Shown piece by piece: positions 1-5,026 of a DNA stretch of 6,660 bases. How positions within the stretch are numbered: the first letter of the stretch is position 1; the number at the start of each line of letters is the position of its first letter. The stretch is from Nonomuraea sp. GTDB taxonomy: Bacteria; Actinomycetota; Actinomycetes; Streptosporangiales; Streptosporangiaceae. The stretch spans positions 1 through 6,660 of the forward strand of contig JABFVJ010000362.1 of the NCBI GenBank assembly GCA_013362835.1, read 5' to 3'. A program made the position numbers and the translations under genes. The notes under the pieces are model-generated. The model searched no databases and was not told the DNA's origin. It saw only the letters and a list, made by a program, of their open reading frames with translations.

Positions 1-1073
1 ACGCAGGCCGCGATCATGACGGCCAGCACCGCCGGGTAGCCCCAGACCTGCTTGGTCTCGGGCATGAAGTCGAAGTTCATGCCGTAGATGCCGGCGATCA
101 TCGTCGGCACGGCCAGGATGGCCACCCAGGACGAGATCTTGCGCATGTCCTCGTTGGCCAGCGCGTTGGAGCGGGCGAGCGCGGCCTGCAGTATCGAGCT
201 GCACAGCTCGTTCGAGGACTCGACCTGCTCGCAGACGCGGGACAGGTGGTCGCCGACGTCGCGGAAGTACTCGCGCATCTCCGAGGGGATCACGCGGCGC
301 TGCGGCAGCGCCGACAGCGGGGACTGCAGCGGCATGACCGCCCGCTTCATCTCCAGCATCTCCCGCTTGAGCTGGTAGATCCGGTTGATGTCGCGGGAGC
401 TGACGTCGGCGAAGACGGTCGCCTCGACCTCTTCGAGCTCCAGCTGCATCAGGTCGGCCACCTGGAGGTACTGGTCGACGACGTGGTCGGCGATGGCGTG
501 CAGCACGCCGGCCGGCCCGCGGTTCATCAGTTTGGGCTTGTCCTCAAGGCGCTCGCGGACGAGGGTGAGCGGGCAGTGCTCCCCATGACGCACGGTCACC
601 ACGAAGTCGACGCCGAGGAACACCATGATCTCGCCGGTGGCGATGATCTCGCTGTTGGCGGTCAGCTCGTCGTGGTCGAGGTAGGCGACGGTCTTCAGCA
701 CCATGAACAGGGACTCGCCGTACCGCTCGACCTTGGGACGCTGGTGGGCCTTGACCGCGTCCTCGACGGCCAGCGGGTGCAGGCCGAACACCTCCGAGAG
801 CCACTCCACCTCGGGAGCCTCCGGCTCGTGCAGCCCCACCCAGACGAACGCGTTCGCGCCGTCGGACGTCTTGTTGTGCTCGCGTACGAGCTCAAGGGAT
901 TCGACGATGCCCGGGGCACAGACCTTCTTGCCCGCGATGTAGGCGCCGAACTCGACGATGGAGTCGACAGGAGGCACGCAGACCTCACGCACCGGCTTGG
1001 GAAGCGGGCGCGCGGAGACGCGCGGCTGAACAGGGTGACGGTTGATGCGACGGAAAAGCGTGGACGAGCGCAT
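1..1073 (-). CDS. corA: CorA-type magnesium/cobalt transporter, C-terminus cut by window edge
   Basis: This gene encodes a CorA/MIT-family inner-membrane channel that takes up Mg2+ (and Co2+) as a homopentamer. The minus-strand frame is open from ATG 1073 to the window edge, giving 357 residues. The N-terminal cytoplasmic domain contains a VRHGEH segment near residues 161-166 that matches actinobacterial CorA. A long charged helical region follows, then a first membrane helix at about 313-331 that leads directly into the family signature GMN at 331-333 (context YGMNFDFMPE). The second membrane helix starts near 347 and runs off the window. From memory of the M. tuberculosis protein (about 366 residues), only some 15 residues are missing. 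The start is supported by GGAAAGGG six bases upstream. The gene diverges from purD across a structured gap. Family assignment is very secure; metal preference is known for the family, not visible here. Confidence 0.96.
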   Translation of the reverse strand, partial: MRSSTLFRRINRHPVQPRVSARPLPKPVREVCVPPVDSIVEFGAYIAGKKVCAPGIVESLELVREHNKTSDGANAFVWVGLHEPEAPEVEWLSEVFGLHPLAVEDAVKAHQRPKVERYGESLFMVLKTVAYLDHDELTANSEIIATGEIMVFLGVDFVVTVRHGEHCPLTLVRERLEDKPKLMNRGPAGVLHAIADHVVDQYLQVADLMQLELEEVEATVFADVSSRDINRIYQLKREMLEMKRAVMPLQSPLSALPQRRVIPSEMREYFRDVGDHLSRVCEQVESSNELCSSILQAALARSNALANEDMRKISSWVAILAVPTMIAGIYGMNFDFMPETKQVWGYPAVLAVMIAAC

Positions 1074-1079
1074 GGCAGT

Positions 1080-1087
1080 CCCTTTCC
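1080..1087 (-). promoter_or_regulatory. corA ribosome binding site
   Basis: On the minus strand GGAAAGGG lies six bases before ATG 1073. It is purine-rich with good spacing, and it fixes the corA start. Confidence 0.7.
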
Positions 1088-1102
1088 GCCCGACCTGGCA
1101 CG

Positions 1103-1149
1103 CTCCACGCGCGATGAAAAGTCACCTCAATCGACACAAATGCGTGGAG
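1103..1149. repeat. 8-bp perfect inverted repeat in the corA leader
   Basis: CTCCACGC at 1103-1110 is exactly complementary to GCGTGGAG at 1142-1149, with 31 bases between. On the minus strand it lies between the three-way-junction element and the corA ribosome binding site. It could therefore form a stem in the corA 5' untranslated RNA, or be a widely spaced operator. The pairing is seen directly; the function is inference. Confidence 0.45.
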
Positions 1150-1166
1150 GCACGATCAGGCTGCCG

Positions 1167-1254
1167 GATTGGAGTGGTCGGGGGTAACTGGGGTGTACGT
1201 GGAAGAGCACGTACTGCTGGGATCACCAGGTTTCATCCCGGACCACCTCCAATC
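1167..1254. other. Candidate structured element: three-way junction, possible corA leader RNA
   Basis: GATTGGAGTGGTC (1167-1179) pairs with GACCACCTCCAATC (1241-1254) over 13 base pairs with a single bulged base at 1246. Two hairpins sit inside. One is GTACGTG (1195-1201) with CACGTAC (1208-1214), seven perfect pairs around a six-base loop. The other is GGGAT (1219-1223) with ATCCC (1235-1239). The arrangement is a closing stem with two internal hairpins, the shape of a three-way-junction RNA. On the minus strand it ends about 93 bases before the corA start; on the plus strand it ends 177 bases before purD. I compared it by eye with remembered M-box, cobalamin, TPP, ZTP, NiCo and ydaO riboswitch signatures and recognised none. 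A palindromic DNA element or degraded small mobile element is the main alternative. The pairing is certain; transcription and function are inferred. Confidence 0.5.
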
Positions 1255-1272
1255 ACAAGAGACGCCGCAAAG

Positions 1273-1295
1273 CCGCCTTAACCTACCACAGGCGG
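1273..1295. repeat. Small hairpin (6-bp stem) in the corA-purD gap
   Basis: CCGCCT (1273-1278) pairs with AGGCGG (1290-1295) around an 11-base loop. A minus-strand TANNNT-like sequence, TAGGTT at 1285-1280, lies in the loop. This could therefore be an operator over a corA promoter, but the stem is short enough to arise by chance in GC-rich DNA. Confidence 0.3.
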
Positions 1296-1376
1296 GTGAA
1301 CCCAAACGACGATACTCGCCGGAGGGCCTTGAGATCAGGGAGAACTCCACAAAAGTACGGCACGGTTCCGGCATTT

Positions 1377-1406
1377 GCTGTGCCCGAGACCCACGCCGGG
1401 CACGGC
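1377..1406. repeat. 10-bp hairpin just upstream of purD
   Basis: GCTGTGCCCG (1377-1386) pairs with CGGGCACGGC (1397-1406). There are ten pairs including one G-T, of which the inner seven (GTGCCCG/CGGGCAC) are perfect, with a ten-base loop. It ends 25 bases before the preferred purD start and 12 bases before the possible -10 box. If purD is transcribed from that box, the repeat covers the -35 area and suits an operator. If transcription starts further upstream, it would be a leader hairpin. No U-run follows, so it does not look like an ordinary terminator. Confidence 0.4.
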
Positions 1407-1418
1407 TCGGAAGCCTGC

Positions 1419-1424
1419 GACAAT
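1419..1424 (+). promoter_or_regulatory. Possible purD -10 box with leaderless start
   Basis: GACAAT ends seven bases before GTG 1432. A TANNNT-like hexamer 6-7 bases before the start codon is the typical arrangement of leaderless actinobacterial mRNAs. The first base departs from consensus and I see no -35 box. The purine-rich GGAG at 1425-1428 is only three bases from GTG, too close for a normal ribosome binding site, which favours the leaderless reading. Confidence 0.35.
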
Positions 1425-1431
1425 GGAGCAC

Positions 1432-2649
1432 GTGCGCGTTCTAGTCATTGGCTCCGGTGGGCGTGAACACGCCCTGTGCCGTTCGCTCAAGCTCGATCCC
1501 CAGGTCAGCGAGCTCCACTGTGCCCCCGGTAACGCGGGCATCGAGGACGTCGCGACCGTCCATCCCGTCGATCCCCTCGACCCCGGGCAGGTGGCCGAGC
1601 TGGCCCGGCGACTGGGGGCCGACCTCGTCGTGGTGGGCCCCGAGGCGCCGCTCGTCGCGGGGGTGGCCGACGCCGTGCGCGAGGCGGGCATCGCCTGCTT
1701 CGGCCCGACGCGGGAGGCGGCCATGCTCGAAGGCTCCAAGGCGTTCGCCAAGGAGATCATGGAGGCGGCCGACGTGCCGACCGCGCGGGCCAGGGTGTGC
1801 GAGACCGAGGAGGAGGCCGCGGCGGCCCTCGACGAGTTCGGCGCCCCCTACGTGGTCAAGGACGACGGGCTCGCGGCGGGCAAGGGCGTGGTCGTCACGC
1901 GCGACCGCGACCAGGCGCTGGCCCACGCGCGGGCCTGCGAGCGGGTGGTGATCGAGGAGTTCCTCGACGGGCCCGAGGTGTCGCTGTTCGCGCTCTGCGA
2001 CGGCAGCACGGCGGTGCCGATGCAGCTCGCCCAGGACTTCAAGCGGGCCTACGACGGCGACGAGGGCCCCAACACCGGCGGCATGGGGGCCTACACGCCG
2101 CTCCCCTGGGCTCCCGAGGGGCTGACCGAGCAGGTCATGCGCGAGGTCGTGCATCCGACGATCGGCGAGCTGGCCCGGCGCGGGCTGCCGTACCAGGGGG
2201 TGCTCTACGTGGGGCTGGCCCTGACGCAGAAGGGGCCGAAGGTCGTCGAGTTCAACGCGCGCTTCGGCGACCCCGAGACGCAGGTGCTGCTCGACCGGCT
2301 GGAGACGCCGCTCGGCGGGCTGCTGATGGCGTGCGCGACCGGCGAGCTGGGGCTCGACCCGGTGTTCAGGGGCGGCTCGGCGGTGACCGTGGTGATCGCG
2401 GCGGAGAACTATCCCGAGGCGCCGGTCAAGGGCGACGTGATCACGGGCCTGGCGGAGACCGGGCACGCGTACGTGCTCCACGCCGGCACCGGGCGCGGCC
2501 CGGGCGGCGAGGTCGTCTCCGCCGGCGGCCGGGTGCTGACCGTGGTCGGCCACGGCCCCGACCAGGAGAGCGCCCGGCGCAACGCGTACGAGCTGGTCGA
2601 CCGCGTCCAGCTGCGCGGCTCCCACCACAGGACGGACATCGCCCGATGA
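1432..2649 (+). CDS. purD: Phosphoribosylamine-glycine ligase (GAR synthetase)
   Basis: PurD joins glycine to 5-phosphoribosylamine using ATP, giving glycinamide ribonucleotide, the second step of de novo purine synthesis in the cytosol. From GTG 1432 the protein has 405 residues, close to the usual 410-430. The N-terminal signature is VLVIGSGGREHA at 3-14. The ATP-grasp core shows EGSKAFAKE at 100-108, VVKDDGLAAGKGVVV at 141-155, and QDFKRAYDGDEGPNTGGMGA at 201-220. The metal-binding stretch EFNARFGDPETQ follows at 273-284, with E273 and N275 the expected ligands. The C-terminal GSHHRTDIA is also typical. GTG 1432 is preferred because MRVLVIG fits the family start; ATG 1423 would add three residues and has GGAAG nine bases upstream, and TTG 1375 looks too early. 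The stop overlaps the purC start by ATGA, so translational coupling is likely. Confidence 0.97.
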   Translation: MRVLVIGSGGREHALCRSLKLDPQVSELHCAPGNAGIEDVATVHPVDPLDPGQVAELARRLGADLVVVGPEAPLVAGVADAVREAGIACFGPTREAAMLEGSKAFAKEIMEAADVPTARARVCETEEEAAAALDEFGAPYVVKDDGLAAGKGVVVTRDRDQALAHARACERVVIEEFLDGPEVSLFALCDGSTAVPMQLAQDFKRAYDGDEGPNTGGMGAYTPLPWAPEGLTEQVMREVVHPTIGELARRGLPYQGVLYVGLALTQKGPKVVEFNARFGDPETQVLLDRLETPLGGLLMACATGELGLDPVFRGGSAVTVVIAAENYPEAPVKGDVITGLAETGHAYVLHAGTGRGPGGEVVSAGGRVLTVVGHGPDQESARRNAYELVDRVQLRGSHHRTDIAR

Positions 2650-3482
2650 AGCACCTGCACTCCGGCAAGGTACGCGACCTCTACGAGACCGACGACGGCC
2701 TGCTGCTGATGGTCGCCTCCGACCGCCTCTCGGCCTTCGACTACGTGCTGGAGCCCGACATCCCCGACAAGGGCGCCATCCTCACGCAGATGTCGCTGTG
2801 GTGGTTCGACCAGCTCAAGGACGTCGTGCCCAACCACGTCGTGGCCAGGGGCGACGAGGCCCGCAGCGTGCTGTGCCGGCCGCTGCGCATGGTCCAGGTG
2901 GAGTGCGTGGCCCGGGGCTACCTCGCGGGCGGCGGCCTGTCGGAGTACCGGACGACCGGCGCGGTCTCCGGGGTGCCGCTGCCCGAAGGACTGGAGGACG
3001 GCTCCCAGCTGCCCGAGCCGATCTTCACGCCCTCGACGAAGGCGCCCATGGGCGAGCACGACGAGCCGATCTCCTTCGAGCAGGTGGTCGAGCAGGTCGG
3101 CGCGGAGACCGCCGATCAGCTCCGGCGCATCACGCTGGAGGTCTACACGCGCGGCGCGGAGATCGCCCGCGAGCGCGGCATCATCCTGGCCGACACCAAG
3201 ATCGAGCTGGGCTGGGACGCCGACGGCGTGCTGACGCTGGGCGACGAGGTGCTGACGCCGGACTCGTCGAGGTTCTGGCCGGCCGACGAGTGGAAGCCGG
3301 GCCGCGCACAACCTTCTTTCGATAAGCAATATGTACGCGATTGGCTACTCTCGCCCGAATCTGGATGGGACAAATCCTCCGGAAACCCCCCACCTCGACT
3401 TCCCGACCATGTGGTCGAGCGCACCAGGCAGCGATACCTAGAAGCGTATGAGCGCGTCACGGGAGCTTCCTTTAGCGGATGA
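2646..3482 (+). CDS. purC: SAICAR synthase (phosphoribosylaminoimidazole-succinocarboxamide synthase)
   Basis: PurC condenses CAIR with aspartate using ATP to give SAICAR in de novo purine synthesis. The 278-residue protein has the family motifs in order: SGKVRDLY at 6-13, SDRLSAFDY at 25-33, VECVARGYLAGGGLSEY at 85-101, FTPSTKAPMGEHDEPIS at 127-143, GIILADTKIELG at 178-189, LTPDSSRFWP at 203-212 and SFDKQYVRDWL at 224-234. It is the longer yeast/actinobacterial form. ATG 2646 overlaps the purD stop. Only a weak AGGA lies upstream, at 13 bases, consistent with coupling to purD. Residue 96 is Gly where I remember Ser in relatives (GYLTGS). From about residue 221 the coding style changes sharply: 30 of the last 58 sense codons end in G or C, against almost all of the earlier ones, although the protein still matches the family to the end. 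Confidence 0.97.
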   Translation: MKHLHSGKVRDLYETDDGLLLMVASDRLSAFDYVLEPDIPDKGAILTQMSLWWFDQLKDVVPNHVVARGDEARSVLCRPLRMVQVECVARGYLAGGGLSEYRTTGAVSGVPLPEGLEDGSQLPEPIFTPSTKAPMGEHDEPISFEQVVEQVGAETADQLRRITLEVYTRGAEIARERGIILADTKIELGWDADGVLTLGDEVLTPDSSRFWPADEWKPGRAQPSFDKQYVRDWLLSPESGWDKSSGNPPPRLPDHVVERTRQRYLEAYERVTGASFSG

Positions 3483-3545
3483 TTCGGCTGGGTCATGTGG
3501 TGTTAGCGACTACTGTTGGCCCGATCGAGCCTCACCGTTGATTTC

Positions 3546-3551
3546 AAGGAG
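3546..3551 (+). promoter_or_regulatory. murA ribosome binding site
   Basis: AAGGAG lies eight bases before ATG 3560, a near-ideal Shine-Dalgarno sequence. It fixes the murA start. The 77-base gap after purC holds no clear terminator; TACTGT at 3511-3516 could be a -10 box, but no -35 box is evident. Confidence 0.8.
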
Positions 3552-3559
3552 CCGCACGA

Positions 3560-4825
3560 ATGGTCCGTTACCGCGTGCGCGGTGGCAACGCACTGCGTGG
3601 AACCGCGTTCATCCAGGGCGCGAAGAACGCCGTGCTTCCCATGATCGGCGCGGCTCTCCTCGCGCCGAAGGGCCGCACCGTCCTCCGCAACGTGCCGATC
3701 ATCGAAGACGTCCGTCGCGCGGTCGAGCTGGCCGAGGCGATCGGCGCGTACGTGGAGCTGCACGAGTCCGAGCGCACGCTGGTCATCGACGCCTCCAGGC
3801 TGAACAGCGCCGTGCTGCCCGCCGAGATCGCGCGCAGGTTCCGCGGCTCGGTGCTGTTCACCCCCGCGCTGCTCCACCGGCTGGGTGAGGCGATCGTCGA
3901 AGGGGTCGGCGGCTGCAACCTCGGCAGCCGCAACCTCGACTTCCACTACCTCGGCTACAAGCGGCTGGGCGCGGTCGTCGACGAGGGCGAGACCGTCATC
4001 CACGTCAAGGCGAGCGGCCTGACCGGCGCGACCCTCTACCTCGACACGCCCTCCCACACCGGCACCGAGAACCTCATCATGGCCGCCGCCCTGGCCAAGG
4101 GCACGACGGTGATCGAGAACGCGGCCCTTGAGCCCGAGGTGCTCGACGTCATCGACATGCTCACCAAGATGGGCGCGCGCATCAGCGGCGGCGGCACCGG
4201 GTTCATCACCGTCGAGGGCGTGGAGGAGCTGCACGCCGTCGAGCACACCGTGATGCCCGACCGGCTCGACGCGGGCGTGTTCGCGATGGCCGCGGCGATC
4301 ACCGGGGGCGAGCTCAGCCTCGTCGGCACCGGCCTCGACCTGGGCGTCGTGCGCTACAAGCTGGAGCAGATGGGCGTCGACTTCGCCCGGCAGGGCGCGG
4401 TGCTGCACGTGCGGTGCGACCGTACGCTGCGGCCGATCAACATCATCACCGACACCTATCCCGGGTTCGCGACCGACCTGCAGTCGCCGATGATGACCGT
4501 GGCCGCGCTGGCCGACGGCACCAGCTACATCCACGAGCGCATCTTCGACGGCCGCTTCGCCCTCGCCGGCGAGCTGAACAAGATGGGCGCCGACGTCGAG
4601 GTCGACGGCAGCAGGGCGGTCGTGCGCGGCCGGACCCCGCTGAAGGGCGCGGAGGTGACGGCCCACGATCTTCGCTCGGGAATCGCGCTCGTGCTCGCCG
4701 GTCTCGCCGCCGAAGGCGAGACCGTGATCGAGTCGGGATACCTCATCGACCGCGGCCACGCACATCTCGCGGCGCGAATGCGCGCGCTCGGCGCGGACAT
4801 TACACGAGAGATTTCCGAGCACTAA
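3560..4825 (+). CDS. murA: UDP-N-acetylglucosamine 1-carboxyvinyltransferase (MurA family)
   Basis: MurA transfers enolpyruvate from PEP to UDP-GlcNAc, the first committed step of peptidoglycan precursor synthesis, in the cytosol; fosfomycin inhibits it by alkylating the loop cysteine. The protein has 421 residues (E. coli 419). Key features are present: QGAKN at 19-23 with the substrate-binding Lys-Asn pair at 22-23, the loop cysteine C119 in [10 protein letters not shown]124, D306 in YPGFATDLQ, the ATENL-like [17 protein letters not shown] at 167-183, and R398 in IDRG. The start is set by AAGGAG at eight bases. The active-site loop is unusual: it reads [16 protein letters not shown] where common MurAs have PGGCxIGxRPxDxH, so this may be a divergent or second MurA. 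It is not in a cell-wall gene cluster; it follows purC and precedes a regulator. A natural-product enolpyruvyl transferase is a less likely alternative. Confidence 0.92.
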   Translation: MVRYRVRGGNALRGTAFIQGAKNAVLPMIGAALLAPKGRTVLRNVPIIEDVRRAVELAEAIGAYVELHESERTLVIDASRLNSAVLPAEIARRFRGSVLFTPALLHRLGEAIVEGVGGCNLGSRNLDFHYLGYKRLGAVVDEGETVIHVKASGLTGATLYLDTPSHTGTENLIMAAALAKGTTVIENAALEPEVLDVIDMLTKMGARISGGGTGFITVEGVEELHAVEHTVMPDRLDAGVFAMAAAITGGELSLVGTGLDLGVVRYKLEQMGVDFARQGAVLHVRCDRTLRPINIITDTYPGFATDLQSPMMTVAALADGTSYIHERIFDGRFALAGELNKMGADVEVDGSRAVVRGRTPLKGAEVTAHDLRSGIALVLAGLAAEGETVIESGYLIDRGHAHLAARMRALGADITREISEH

Positions 4826-4885
4826 AAAACGTGAGAAATACCTCGTTGAGCTGCTAAGACATCTTGTCGGGCGGTCAACCAGAAC

Positions 4886-4902
4886 GACTTTCCGGAAAAG
4901 TC
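4886..4902. promoter_or_regulatory. Near-perfect palindrome, candidate operator between murA and the regulator
   Basis: GACTTTCCGGAAAAGTC contains the perfect 10-bp palindrome TTTCCGGAAA (4889-4898), flanked by GAC and GTC with one extra A on the right side. It lies 60 bases after the murA stop and just upstream of the regulator gene. No U-run follows, so an operator is more likely than a terminator. The natural candidate ligand is the adjacent regulator, as autoregulation; this is inference. Confidence 0.5.
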
Positions 4903-5026
4903 GGGCGTGACATTACGGCCCCCGCGAGCGATCGTTCCAAAAGAGAGCACTGCAACGGACGGCAGGATGGGACGAACATTGGTCGAGAGGGCCGAAGAAA
5001 CTCCCCGAGTGTCACGCCCGGGCGCT

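Larger units (their letters stand above)
1074..1431. other. corA-purD divergent intergenic region, rich in inverted repeats
   Basis: This gap of about 360 bp separates the divergent corA and purD starts and is less GC-rich than the flanking genes. I see no convincing gene in it. It contains at least five inverted repeats, listed separately: arms at 1103/1142, a 13-bp stem at 1167/1241 enclosing hairpins at 1195-1214 and 1219-1239, a hairpin at 1273-1295, and a hairpin at 1377-1406. Both promoters should lie here. For corA a minus-strand TAGGTT at 1285-1280 fits a TANNNT -10 box, but no good -35 box accompanies it. For purD the best -10 candidate is GACAAT at 1419-1424. Confidence 0.6.

Noticed and set aside
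246..1187. Long plus-strand open frame (313 codons) opposite corA
   Set aside because: It is antisense to a clear CorA with the GMN motif, its translation is rich in His, Asp, Val and Leu without family features, and it arises from the GC-biased codons of corA.
1167..1254. Miniature transposable element (terminal inverted repeats with target duplication)
   Set aside because: The 13-bp arms would fit, but I find no flanking direct repeat and no second copy in the window. Not excluded genome-wide.
1255..1431. ZTP (pfl) riboswitch upstream of purD
   Set aside because: ZTP riboswitches often control purine genes, but I could not find the conserved CCGCCUGGGC-type 3' segment in the proper context on the plus strand.
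1169..1444. Small plus-strand open frame (91 codons) in the corA-purD gap
   Set aside because: It begins inside the inverted repeat, has no ribosome binding site or G/C third-base bias, and runs into purD. The inverted-repeat structure explains the region better.
1441..2628. Minus-strand open frame of 395 codons
   Set aside because: It mirrors purD, whose motifs are complete. No domain is recognisable in the antisense product.
2409..3329. Minus-strand open frame of 306 codons across purD and purC
   Set aside because: It is antisense to two convincing overlapping genes and has no motifs of its own.
3503..4822. Minus-strand open frame of 439 codons
   Set aside because: It is antisense to murA. 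Its low-complexity, His/Asp/Arg-rich translation is typical of shadow frames in high-GC DNA.
4826..4885. Terminator after murA
   Set aside because: Only a tiny CTC/GAG hairpin is visible and no U-run follows, so read-through into the regulator remains possible.
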